12,561 nucleotides of DNA from TMED27 sp964351195 (lineage in GTDB: Bacteria > Pseudomonadota > Alphaproteobacteria > Micavibrionales > Micavibrionaceae). Shown one piece after another: positions 1 through 5,772 of the stretch. Each line of letters starts with the position of its first letter. Position 1 is the first letter of the stretch. Both the position numbers and the translations under genes were made by a program. The stretch is taken from contig CAYGNI010000053.1 of NCBI GenBank assembly GCA_964351195.1, positions 1-12,561 of the forward strand. The letters are read 5' to 3'. The notes beneath the pieces were generated by a model. The model saw only the letters and a list, made by a program, of their open reading frames with translations. It was not told where the DNA came from and did no database searches.

Positions 1-2
1 AA

Positions 3-947
3 ACTATCGATGTTCAAGACGCCTATGTCGCAAGGCTGATGAAAGATTACCGCGGCGGGCGGGATTTGAAAATTGCGTGGGATAACGGTAACGGTGCGGC
101 GGGTGATATTCTTAAGCGGCTGGTCAAGAAGCTTCCGGGTGAGCATGTGCTGCTCTACGAAGATATCGACGGGCAGTTCCCCAATCATCACCCCGACCCG
201 ACGGTTGATAAGAACCTTGTCGATTTGCAGGCTTGCGTGGCGAAGCATGGATGCGACCTTGGCATTGCGTTTGACGGCGATGGTGACCGCATCGGCGTGG
301 TGGATGAGCATGGAAATGTGTTGCGTTGTGATATTCTTATGACTCTGTATGCCGCAGAGATTTTGAAAGCGCAGCCGGGCGCGGCGATTATCGGCGATGT
401 GAAATGTTCGCAAGTGATGTTCGATAAAATTAATGCCATGGGCGGGAATGCCGTGATGTGGAAGACCGGGCATTCTTTAGTGAAGGCGAAGATGGCGGAG
501 CTTGATGCGCCCTTGGCGGGGGAGCTGTCGGGGCATATTTTCTTTGCCGATCATTATTACGGATTTGATGATGCGCTGTATTGCGCGGTGCGATTGATTA
601 ATTTGCTGAATGAGGCCAGCGGTGGATTGTCGAGCCTGACGGCCGATCTGCCGGTTCTTTTCAACACGCCTGAAACGCGAATCGAAGTTGATGAAGCTGT
701 AAAATTCGGGCTTGTTCCGCAGGTTTATGAGAGCATGAAGAAACGCGTGGGGGATGACCTCAGCATTGATGATATTGACGGCATCCGCGTTGCAACGCCT
801 GATGGGTGGTGGCTTTTGCGCCCTTCCAATACGCAGAATGTTTTGGTGGCACGCGCCGAAAGCGATAGCAAGGATGGTTTGAAGCGTCTTCAGGACATGG
901 CCATTGAAGAAGTTGCAAAGCTTGGGTACACTTTAGACTTTGAATAA
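3..947 (+). CDS. Phosphomannomutase/phosphoglucomutase, C-terminal part (5' end outside window)
   Basis: Alpha-D-phosphohexomutase family enzyme, which interconverts hexose 6-phosphates and 1-phosphates (mannose and/or glucose) in the cytoplasm to supply nucleotide sugars for polysaccharide or LPS synthesis. The frame is already open at base 3 and reads T-I-D-V-Q-D-A-Y before the first Met (base 39), so that Met is internal and the gene is truncated by the window edge. Visible family signatures are the metal-binding loop FDGDGDR (bases 270-290), the sugar-binding loop GELSGH (519-536) and the phosphate-binding loop RPSNT (819-833). The N-terminal domain with the catalytic phosphoserine is not in the window. 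About 314 residues are visible, of a family usually near 450-500. Family assignment is secure; mannose versus glucose preference cannot be decided here. TAA stop; chpT starts 24 bases later. Confidence 0.95.
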   Translation, partial: TIDVQDAYVARLMKDYRGGRDLKIAWDNGNGAAGDILKRLVKKLPGEHVLLYEDIDGQFPNHHPDPTVDKNLVDLQACVAKHGCDLGIAFDGDGDRIGVVDEHGNVLRCDILMTLYAAEILKAQPGAAIIGDVKCSQVMFDKINAMGGNAVMWKTGHSLVKAKMAELDAPLAGELSGHIFFADHYYGFDDALYCAVRLINLLNEASGGLSSLTADLPVLFNTPETRIEVDEAVKFGLVPQVYESMKKRVGDDLSIDDIDGIRVATPDGWWLLRPSNTQNVLVARAESDSKDGLKRLQDMAIEEVAKLGYTLDFE

Positions 948-971
948 GTCTTAACCCCAGAGTTCTCTTAC

Positions 972-1622
972 ATGCCTACAATTGATATCCGCATTTTAGA
1001 AATCCTTACATCCAAAATTTGTCACGACCTTATTTCTCCGATCGGCGCGGTGAATAATGGCGTTGAGTTTGTTCAGGAAATGGGCACGGAGGATGCGGGG
1101 GATGCAATTGAGCTTATCGCGTTCAGTGCGCAGCAAGCCTCAGCGAAGTTGCAGGCTTACCGTATGGCCTATGGTGCTGGCGGCGCGGATAATTCGATCA
1201 AGCCCGAAGATGTGTACGACACGATCCAGAATATTGTCGGCGCGGAAGACAAGCTAACCCAGGATTGGGATAAAGATGCGCCGATTGGTTTGAACCCCGA
1301 AACATTCGAGCGCCCGGATGGTTTTGCGAAAATTTTAATTTGTTCTTTATTACTGGTGATGGATTCGCTCCCTAAAGGCGGGGTTCTCAAGGTTGAGGAA
1401 GAAAGTCAGGGGACAATAGTTGTTTCAGGGTTCGGAACGGATGCGAATTTCCGTGACGGCGTGGAAAAAGCCATCACGCTTGCGATGCCCAAAGAACAGG
1501 TCGAGCCTAAATATATTCATGCCTATATTATGGCGCTTTTGGCCGATCAATACGGCTTTTCGATAGCTTTAGACGGTTCAAAAGATGGTCAAGTGATGAT
1601 CAATTTGACACTGCCTTCTTAA
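972..1622 (+). CDS. chpT: Histidine phosphotransferase ChpT
   Basis: Phosphotransferase that in Alphaproteobacteria relays phosphate from the hybrid kinase CckA to the receivers of CtrA and CpdR, controlling cell cycle, motility or development. The protein has 216 residues. The N-terminal helix carries the phosphorylatable H-box: K15-I-C-H18-D-L-I-S-P-I-G-A-V-N-N-G, with His18 the expected phosphorylation site. The following helix (roughly residues 45-68) completes the dimerisation hairpin, and the rest fits the degenerate, non-ATP-binding HATPase-like domain of this family (for example ICSLLLVMDSLPKGG near residues 117-131). The ATG at 972 places the H-box close to the N-terminus as expected. 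The upstream ribosome binding site is weak (AGAG about 9 bases before). It heads a compact group with a receiver gene (20-base gap) and a cheR-like gene, suggesting co-transcription. Confidence 0.9.
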   Translation: MPTIDIRILEILTSKICHDLISPIGAVNNGVEFVQEMGTEDAGDAIELIAFSAQQASAKLQAYRMAYGAGGADNSIKPEDVYDTIQNIVGAEDKLTQDWDKDAPIGLNPETFERPDGFAKILICSLLLVMDSLPKGGVLKVEEESQGTIVVSGFGTDANFRDGVEKAITLAMPKEQVEPKYIHAYIMALLADQYGFSIALDGSKDGQVMINLTLPS

Positions 1623-1642
1623 AAAAGTGACAGGACGCGTTT

Positions 1643-2014
1643 ATGAAATGTCTTATTGTTGATGACAGCCGGGTCGTGCGCCGCGTTTCGCGCCGCATCG
1701 TAGAAGATCTGGGGTTTGAATGCGAAGAGGCTGAAGACGGTCAACAGGCTTATGATGCGTGTCAGGACAGCGCGCCGGACGTCATTTTGCTGAACTGGAA
1801 TATGCCTGTCCTGAGCGGTATTGAATTTCTCAAAAAGCTTCGCTGCATTAGCCATATCCGGCAGCCCAAAGTCATTATGTGTACGACGGAATACAGCGTG
1901 GAGAACATCACGCAGGCTCTGGATGCCGGCGCGGATGAATATATTATGAAGCCGTTTGACAGTGACATCATTCAGACAAAACTTGCCCAAGTCGGGCTGA
2001 TTGACCCCATATAG
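1643..2014 (+). CDS. Single-domain CheY-like receiver with Asn at the phospho-acceptor position
   Basis: A stand-alone receiver domain of 123 residues with no output domain. The family accepts phosphate on a conserved Asp and signals through protein contacts. Retained landmarks are the acidic pair D7-D8, the switch Thr at T81 (CTTE), Tyr100 and the conserved Lys103 in YIMKPF. At the phospho-acceptor position the usual D-W-N-M-P reads N51-W-N-M-P, coded AAC, so normal aspartyl phosphorylation should be lost. All other active-site residues remain, which argues against general decay. An AGGA at 1632-1635 lies 7 bases before the ATG. It sits between chpT and a cheR-like gene, so it may be a decoy, a constitutive-state adaptor, or a receiver read out without phosphorylation. 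Family is certain; function is inferred. Confidence 0.93.
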   Translation: MKCLIVDDSRVVRRVSRRIVEDLGFECEEAEDGQQAYDACQDSAPDVILLNWNMPVLSGIEFLKKLRCISHIRQPKVIMCTTEYSVENITQALDAGADEYIMKPFDSDIIQTKLAQVGLIDPI

Positions 2015-2035
2015 AAGAGATATGCCCCTCCTGAC

Positions 2036-2863
2036 ATGAAGCTTGTTGATTTTGACATATATGCCGAACTTTTAAAAAATGAGTGCGGGCTAAACCTGAT
2101 GCAGGATAAGACGTATCTTTTGGAATCACGGCTTTCGCCTTTGGTCAAAAAATGGGGTTTTGAGAATAAAGAGGCGATGACGAATTCGATACAAGCTGTT
2201 CCTGACCCCGGCCTTATTGAAGATATTTTGGAATCCATGGCCGATACCAGCACGGCTTTCTATCGTGACATGCGGGGTTTTCAGATTTTTAAGGATCATT
2301 TACTGGTTTATATGAAGTTTGCGCGGGCCGCCGATAAACGCTTACGGATCTGGAGCGCTGCGGCGGCGCACGGCAAGGAGCCCTATTCCATCGCGATGAC
2401 GCTTAAAAGCATGGAAAGCGAGTTTCCGAAGTGGAAGATTGATATTGTTGCCAGTGATCTTTCGGTACGGGCGCTGGAACTGGCTAAAACGGGGATATTT
2501 TCTGCACATAAAGTGCAGCGTGGCGTGCCTATTCGTACACTTTTAAAACATTTCACCCAGCATGGTCAGGATTGGCATATCAATGCGGACCTTAAAAAGA
2601 TGGTTGATTTCAAAGTCTTCAACCTGATGAAGCCCATGGGCAAGATGGGCATTTTCGACATTATTTTCTGCCGTAATGTGCTGGAGTTCTTTGATACCGA
2701 AACCGCTAACGATGTTTTAAAGCGTATGGCAGAGCAGCTTGAGGCGGACGGTTTCCTGATTTTGGACAGTAAGGAAAGCCTGCCGGAAGGATGTGAGACC
2801 TTTGAAGCTATACCAGGCAAGCCCGGGATATACGTTAAGCGCGGAAGCGGCCATTTTTCATGA
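2036..2863 (+). CDS. CheR-type protein-glutamate O-methyltransferase
   Basis: S-adenosylmethionine-dependent methyltransferase of the CheR family, whose classical members methylate glutamates on chemoreceptors. The protein has 275 residues, the normal full length. Residues 1-75 form the all-helical N-terminal domain (KTYLLESRL near 25-33). T71-STAFYRD corresponds to the family T-x-T-x-FFR segment. S-adenosylmethionine motif I is S107-AAAAHGKEPYS, with several changes from the usual SAAxSTGEEPYS. VQRGVPIR lies near 160-167, and the late motif F207-DIIFCRNVLEFFD is well preserved. The ATG at 2036 gives the expected N-terminus although no strong ribosome binding site precedes it. No chemoreceptor, CheA or CheB gene is visible. 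Linkage to chpT and a receiver suggests a role tied to the CtrA pathway or to signalling other than classical chemotaxis; that is inference. Confidence 0.9.
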   Translation: MKLVDFDIYAELLKNECGLNLMQDKTYLLESRLSPLVKKWGFENKEAMTNSIQAVPDPGLIEDILESMADTSTAFYRDMRGFQIFKDHLLVYMKFARAADKRLRIWSAAAAHGKEPYSIAMTLKSMESEFPKWKIDIVASDLSVRALELAKTGIFSAHKVQRGVPIRTLLKHFTQHGQDWHINADLKKMVDFKVFNLMKPMGKMGIFDIIFCRNVLEFFDTETANDVLKRMAEQLEADGFLILDSKESLPEGCETFEAIPGKPGIYVKRGSGHFS

Positions 2864-2873
2864 TGTAAATGGC
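2850..2873 (+). other. 7-base inverted repeat spanning the cheR-like stop codon
   Basis: GCCATTT (2850-2856) and AAATGGC (2867-2873) are perfect complements separated by 10 bases that contain the TGA stop. No T tract follows, so it is not a convincing intrinsic terminator. It may be a weak 3' stem, or chance. Confidence 0.25.
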
Positions 2874-2941
2874 TTATGGGCCTTGCTTTCGTGGTGTTTT
2901 GGGCCTAAAACCCTCACGGTATAGACTTATTTAGCCACCTG

Positions 2942-2946
2942 AAGGA
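2942..2946 (+). promoter_or_regulatory. Ribosome binding site of purH
   Basis: AAGGA lies 5 bases before the ATG at 2952 and supports that start. The 88-base gap before purH (2864-2951) shows no clear promoter or terminator to me, so read-through from the upstream genes is possible. Confidence 0.7.
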
Positions 2947-2951
2947 CCGTT

Positions 2952-4577
2952 ATGAGCAGCACTGCCAATAAAGATCAGATCATCCGCGACCCGCGTGCCA
3001 TTAAAATCAAGCGCGCGCTTATTTCTCTTTCCAATAAGGATGGGGCTGTGGAATTCGCGGAAAAGCTTCGCGATTACGGCGTTGAAATTCTGTCGACCGG
3101 CGGAACCGCCAAAATGCTCAAAGATGCGGGGATTGAGGTTAAGGATGTGTCTGAGCACACGGGCTTTCCTGAAATTATGGATGGGCGCGTCAAAACTTTG
3201 CACCCGTCTATTCATGGCGGGCTTTTGGCGCGTCGCGATGATGAAGATCATGTCAAATCTATGGAAGAAAACGATATCAGTGATATTGATATGCTGGTCG
3301 TGAATTTGTACCCCTTCGTTGAGACGATGCAAAAGGATTCCAGCTATGAGGACTGCATTGAGAACATTGATATTGGCGGCCCGGCGATGATCCGCGCGGC
3401 GGCGAAGAATCATGATTTTGTTGCTGTTCTGACAGACCCGCAGGACTACGAAAAGGTTTTGAGCGACATGGAGCGCAATGATGGCGCAGTCACCTATAAG
3501 TTGCGCAAACAGTTGGCTGCGACTGCTTATGCGCTGACGGCGACGTATGATTCCAATATTGCGAGTTGGTTTGTGGACCAAATGGAAGAAGGATATGGCT
3601 TTCCGCGCCGGATCAGTTTTTCCGGTAATCTCAAACAGACTCTGCGTTACGGTGAAAACCCACATCAGGGCGCGGCGTTGTATACGGTCGATGACTCCCT
3701 TCGTCCAGGCGCTGCGCGCGCCAATCAGGTGCAGGGCAAGGAGCTATCATATAATAATCTCAATGATACGGATGCGGCGTTTGAACTGGTATCCGAGTTC
3801 GAAGCGCCGACAGTCGCGATCATTAAGCACGCTAATCCGTGCGGCGTAGCGTCTGCGGACAGTATTCTGGATGCTTATAAGCACGCGCTGGCGTGTGATC
3901 CGGTGAGTGCGTTTGGCGGGATTATTGCCATTAATAAAACGTTGGACAAGGCGACGGCGGAAGCGATCACAAAGCGTTTCGTGGAGGTTATTATCGCCCC
4001 GGACATTGCGATGGATGCGCTTGATGTTTTGAAGAAGAAGGACAAAGTCCGCGTTTTGACCACGGGCGGCATGCCCGATCACAGCGTGACCAACAGGCTG
4101 GTGAAGCGTATTGCGGGCGGGCTTTTGGTGCAGGACACTGATGATGGCCTTATTACCAAGGATGATCTTACGGTCGTCACGGACCGCAATCCAACGGATC
4201 AGGAAGTTGAAGACATGCTGTTTGCGTTCCGCGTGGCCAAGCATGTGAAATCCAACGCGATTGTGTATGCCAAGAATCTGGCGACTGTCGGGATTGGTGC
4301 GGGGCAGATGAGCCGCGTGGACTCTGCGCGCATTGCCGCATGGAAAGCGCAGGAAGCGGCCAAAGAGCTAGGCTTTGATGAGCCTTTGACCAAAGGATCT
4401 GTTGTGGCGTCGGATGCGTTCTTCCCGTTTGCGGATGGCCTTATCAGCGCGGCAGAGGCCGGCGTGACGGCCGTTATTCAACCCGGCGGTTCTATCCGCG
4501 ATGATGAAGTGATCGAGGCCGCCAATGAGCGCGGTCTGGCGATGGTCTTTACCGGCATGCGGCACTTCCGCCATTAA
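2952..4577 (+). CDS. purH: Bifunctional AICAR formyltransferase / IMP cyclohydrolase PurH
   Basis: Cytoplasmic enzyme of the last two steps of purine synthesis: formylation of AICAR with 10-formyltetrahydrofolate to FAICAR, then ring closure to IMP. At 541 residues it matches the usual length. Residues about 18-160 are the MGS-like cyclohydrolase domain: ALISLSNKDG, LSTGGTA, HTGFPEIMDGRVKTLHP and HGGLLARRD. The transformylase domain follows, with R232-YGENPHQ, the catalytic K292-H293 in IKHANPCGVA, SAFGGIIAIN, PGGSIRDDEV and the typical C-terminal end MVFTGMRHFRH. Both domains look intact. It is a housekeeping gene with no obvious functional link to the signalling genes upstream or the unknown unit downstream, and it marks the right end of the recognisable core block. 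Confidence 0.97.
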   Translation: MSSTANKDQIIRDPRAIKIKRALISLSNKDGAVEFAEKLRDYGVEILSTGGTAKMLKDAGIEVKDVSEHTGFPEIMDGRVKTLHPSIHGGLLARRDDEDHVKSMEENDISDIDMLVVNLYPFVETMQKDSSYEDCIENIDIGGPAMIRAAAKNHDFVAVLTDPQDYEKVLSDMERNDGAVTYKLRKQLAATAYALTATYDSNIASWFVDQMEEGYGFPRRISFSGNLKQTLRYGENPHQGAALYTVDDSLRPGAARANQVQGKELSYNNLNDTDAAFELVSEFEAPTVAIIKHANPCGVASADSILDAYKHALACDPVSAFGGIIAINKTLDKATAEAITKRFVEVIIAPDIAMDALDVLKKKDKVRVLTTGGMPDHSVTNRLVKRIAGGLLVQDTDDGLITKDDLTVVTDRNPTDQEVEDMLFAFRVAKHVKSNAIVYAKNLATVGIGAGQMSRVDSARIAAWKAQEAAKELGFDEPLTKGSVVASDAFFPFADGLISAAEAGVTAVIQPGGSIRDDEVIEAANERGLAMVFTGMRHFRH

Positions 4578-4626
4578 TTTCCTCCCATAGGGCTTTTTCA
4601 AGTTTTTGAACCCCTTAACCGATTTG

Positions 4627-4641
4627 TTAACGGTTTGTTAA
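4627..4641 (+). promoter_or_regulatory. CtrA-type binding box TTAA-N7-TTAA
   Basis: TTAACGGTTTGTTAA is an exact match to the CtrA consensus TTAA-N7-TTAA, and the next base is C as often seen in the second half-site. A third TTAA lies at 4615-4618, spaced 8 rather than 7. The box lies about 230 bases upstream of the 276-codon gene. CtrA is the usual end point of the ChpT phosphorelay, whose gene is in this window. Whether the box activates or represses cannot be seen. TATCAT at 4653-4658 resembles a -10 element but is badly spaced from any -35 I can see. Confidence 0.6.
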
Positions 4642-4723
4642 CTTCTTCTCTATATCATGCGAGTAAGGATTGAAGGATAACACCAAAAGTGTGCCTTAAA
4701 TTCGTAGAGCGCCAAAAAGGCGT

Positions 4724-4749
4724 GTATAATAAAAAAGTATAATAAAAAG
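4724..4749 (+). repeat. 13-base AT-rich tandem repeat containing TATAAT twice
   Basis: GTATAATAAAAAA (4724-4736) is followed at once by GTATAATAAAAAG (4737-4749), 12 of 13 bases identical, with a partial third copy GTATAAA at 4754-4760. Each unit holds a perfect -10-like TATAAT (4725-4730 and 4738-4743). The best -35 candidate for the first is TTCGTA at 4701-4706 with an 18-base spacer, only 3 of 6 matches to TTGACA. It may be a duplicated promoter element, an AT-rich unpaired leader, or chance in A/T-rich DNA. Confidence 0.45.
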
Positions 4750-4756
4750 AATGGTA

Positions 4757-4825
4757 TAAAGGGTGTTGATGTATGAGAGCAAAGACTCGAAATCCCCATA
4801 CAATCAAACGAAGAACCACCCTTTA
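4757..4825 (+). promoter_or_regulatory. 9-base inverted repeat that could mask a ribosome binding site
   Basis: TAAAGGGTG (4757-4765) and CACCCTTTA (4817-4825) are perfect complements. The left arm contains the AAAGGG Shine-Dalgarno-like sequence before the leader ORF starts at 4769 and 4773. A competing pairing exists: TACACC (4824-4829) complements GGTGTA (4856-4861), which overlaps the ribosome binding site of the 276-codon gene. The two pairings share 4824-4825, so they could be mutually exclusive. A regulatory leader RNA is plausible but unproven. Confidence 0.35.
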
Positions 4826-4850
4826 CACCCGGACAAACGGTAATTTGTAA
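4773..4850 (+). CDS. Candidate 25-residue basic leader ORF
   Basis: A very short ORF beginning MRAKTRNPHT and ending NGNL, with seven Lys/Arg residues. AAAGGG at 4758-4763 lies 9 bases before its ATG. Its TAA stop at 4848-4850 directly abuts the ribosome binding site of the next gene, which would suit translational coupling. A second ORF in another frame, 4769-4843 (24 codons, starting MYESKDS), shares the same ribosome binding site at 5-base spacing, so at most one is likely to be used. Neither resembles anything I know. Chance is a serious alternative. Confidence 0.2.
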   Translation: MRAKTRNPHTIKRRTTLYTRTNGNL

Positions 4851-4857
4851 AAGAAGG
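4851..4857 (+). promoter_or_regulatory. Ribosome binding site deciding the TTG start at 4868
   Basis: AAGAAGG ends 10 bases before TTG 4868. The frame is open back to base 4844 but offers no ATG or GTG better placed than this TTG. The first in-frame ATG (4925) has no Shine-Dalgarno sequence and would cut the first hydrophobic segment. Confidence 0.55.
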
Positions 4858-4867
4858 TGTATTAGTT

Positions 4868-5698
4868 TTGGGCATTGTAGGTTCAACAGTTAAAACAGGT
4901 CTCGGATTATCCATCTTAACAGCGATGGCTGGCATGATTTTGGGTAAAGAAGGTGACAGTATTATGGGCCTGTTCGGGAAACTGGGCAATAAAGATATCT
5001 CAGATGCTTTGGGTGTGGAAAAAGACGGTACACTTGATTCTTTACTTGGTAACGGTAATGCCATAGCAGGAGGCGTATCTCTTGGCTCTGCTTTTTTGCC
5101 AAGCTGGATGGGTGCTTTGAGACGTTTTGGGATTGTTCTCCCTCTCCTTTATATGGGCTTCAATCTTTTCAAATCTGCCCTAAAAGGAAACTTCAACGAT
5201 GCCGCGAAACAGGCATATGCATACGCCAAAGATTACGCTCCTGAAGCTGGAAGATCCCAGCCTGGCACTTCGAAATTAACACCTGAGCAGTATCAAGAAC
5301 TTTTGAGAAAGCCGATTTCCGCGGAGCGTTCTGTGGTTGCGGAAGAATTGATGCGCAGCGCAAGTATGGAAGCTGAGCGCGTTGATGAGGCTTCCGCAAG
5401 AGCGACGGCAGCGATATTGGCCAGTGTTAATGGTGAAGGTGTTCCTGCGGTTTTTGAACCTGGCGCGAGAGTTACCGTTGTTGATCAGGTGGCTAGCCTT
5501 GAAGAGAATGCAGCCAACCCGGGCGCAATTAAATTGAGCCTCAGAAAAGCTAGTGCCGTGGTGGGAGCACGCGAAGGCATAAAAAAAATGGATAGATTCC
5601 CTACTGTTGCTCAAGACAAAAAAGGCGGGTTTGAACATACGAAGGGGCCAGATGGACCAGAACCTGACGACCCAAGGCTCGATTTTGAAGATACATAA
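4868..5698 (+). CDS. Unrecognised 276-residue protein with hydrophobic N-terminal half
   Basis: I do not recognise this family. The TTG start is chosen from the AAGAAGG upstream. Residues 5-26 are hydrophobic and small-residue rich (GLGLSILTAMAGMILG), and residues 64-105 hold a second hydrophobic zone, with a likely membrane span around F87-GIVLPLLYMGFNLF. From about residue 108 the protein is hydrophilic: Ala/Tyr-rich helix (QAYAYAKDYAPEAG), a charged helical part (LTPEQYQELLRKP to EASARATAAIL, about 137-185), and an acidic Pro/Asp-rich tail (PDGPEPDDPRLDFEDT). There is no cysteine. There is no clear cleavable signal peptide: the first hydrophobic stretch has one Lys before it and no obvious cleavage site. 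It ends in tandem stops (TAA TAG), and the giant ORF starts 74 bases later, so the two are probably one unit. A membrane anchor, export partner or chaperone for the giant is speculation. Confidence 0.88.
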   Translation: MGIVGSTVKTGLGLSILTAMAGMILGKEGDSIMGLFGKLGNKDISDALGVEKDGTLDSLLGNGNAIAGGVSLGSAFLPSWMGALRRFGIVLPLLYMGFNLFKSALKGNFNDAAKQAYAYAKDYAPEAGRSQPGTSKLTPEQYQELLRKPISAERSVVAEELMRSASMEAERVDEASARATAAILASVNGEGVPAVFEPGARVTVVDQVASLEENAANPGAIKLSLRKASAVVGAREGIKKMDRFPTVAQDKKGGFEHTKGPDGPEPDDPRLDFEDT

Positions 5699-5714
5699 TA
5701 GTTAAAACAAACAC

Positions 5715-5740
5715 CCCGCACGAAAACAAAAATAAGCGGG
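5715..5740 (+). other. Weak stem in the 74-base gap before the giant ORF
   Basis: CCCGC (5715-5719) and GCGGG (5736-5740) are complementary around a 16-base A-rich loop. An A-rich rather than T-rich sequence follows, so it is not a good intrinsic terminator. It could modulate read-through or translation between the two genes; low certainty. Confidence 0.25.
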
Positions 5741-5760
5741 CAATTAAACGGTAATAAAAA

Positions 5761-5766
5761 GAGGGA
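5761..5766 (+). promoter_or_regulatory. Ribosome binding site of the giant ORF
   Basis: GAGGGA lies 6 bases before ATG 5773. In-frame stops TAA TAA at 5752-5757 leave no earlier start, so this start is well supported. Confidence 0.8.
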
Positions 5767-5772
5767 AAGTCC

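Larger units (their letters stand above)
4578..4867 (+). other. 290-base leader/intergenic region before the two-gene unit
   Basis: No conserved gene is recognised here. From left to right it contains an imperfect stem just after purH (TTCAA 4597-4601 with TTGAA 4606-4610, no T tract), a CtrA-type box, a 13-base AT-rich tandem repeat containing TATAAT twice, two overlapping candidate leader ORFs, and inverted repeats that overlap the likely ribosome binding sites. Its size and content suggest that the downstream unit has its own promoter and a structured 5' leader; that is inference from sequence only. Confidence 0.6.

Noticed and set aside
2931..3665. A 244-codon ORF on the - strand over purH
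   Set aside because: Antisense shadow of an unmistakable purH; composition is His/Arg/Asn-rich without any family feature.
4588..4614. Possible intrinsic terminator after purH
   Set aside because: The stem (TTCAA/TTGAA, with GGG/CCC outside) is short and asymmetric and no T tract follows it.
4784..4788. GANTC methylation site (GACTC) in the leader, as used by CcrM/GcrA
   Set aside because: GANTC is expected by chance about once per 256 bases and also occurs in the coding regions here; one site gives no support for regulation.
4650..4886. A 78-codon hydrophobic, Cys-containing ORF on the - strand in the intergenic region
   Set aside because: It starts with TTG without a clear ribosome binding site, overlaps the start of the 276-codon gene, and its hydrophobicity follows from the A/T-rich DNA. 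I cannot exclude it fully, but nothing supports it.
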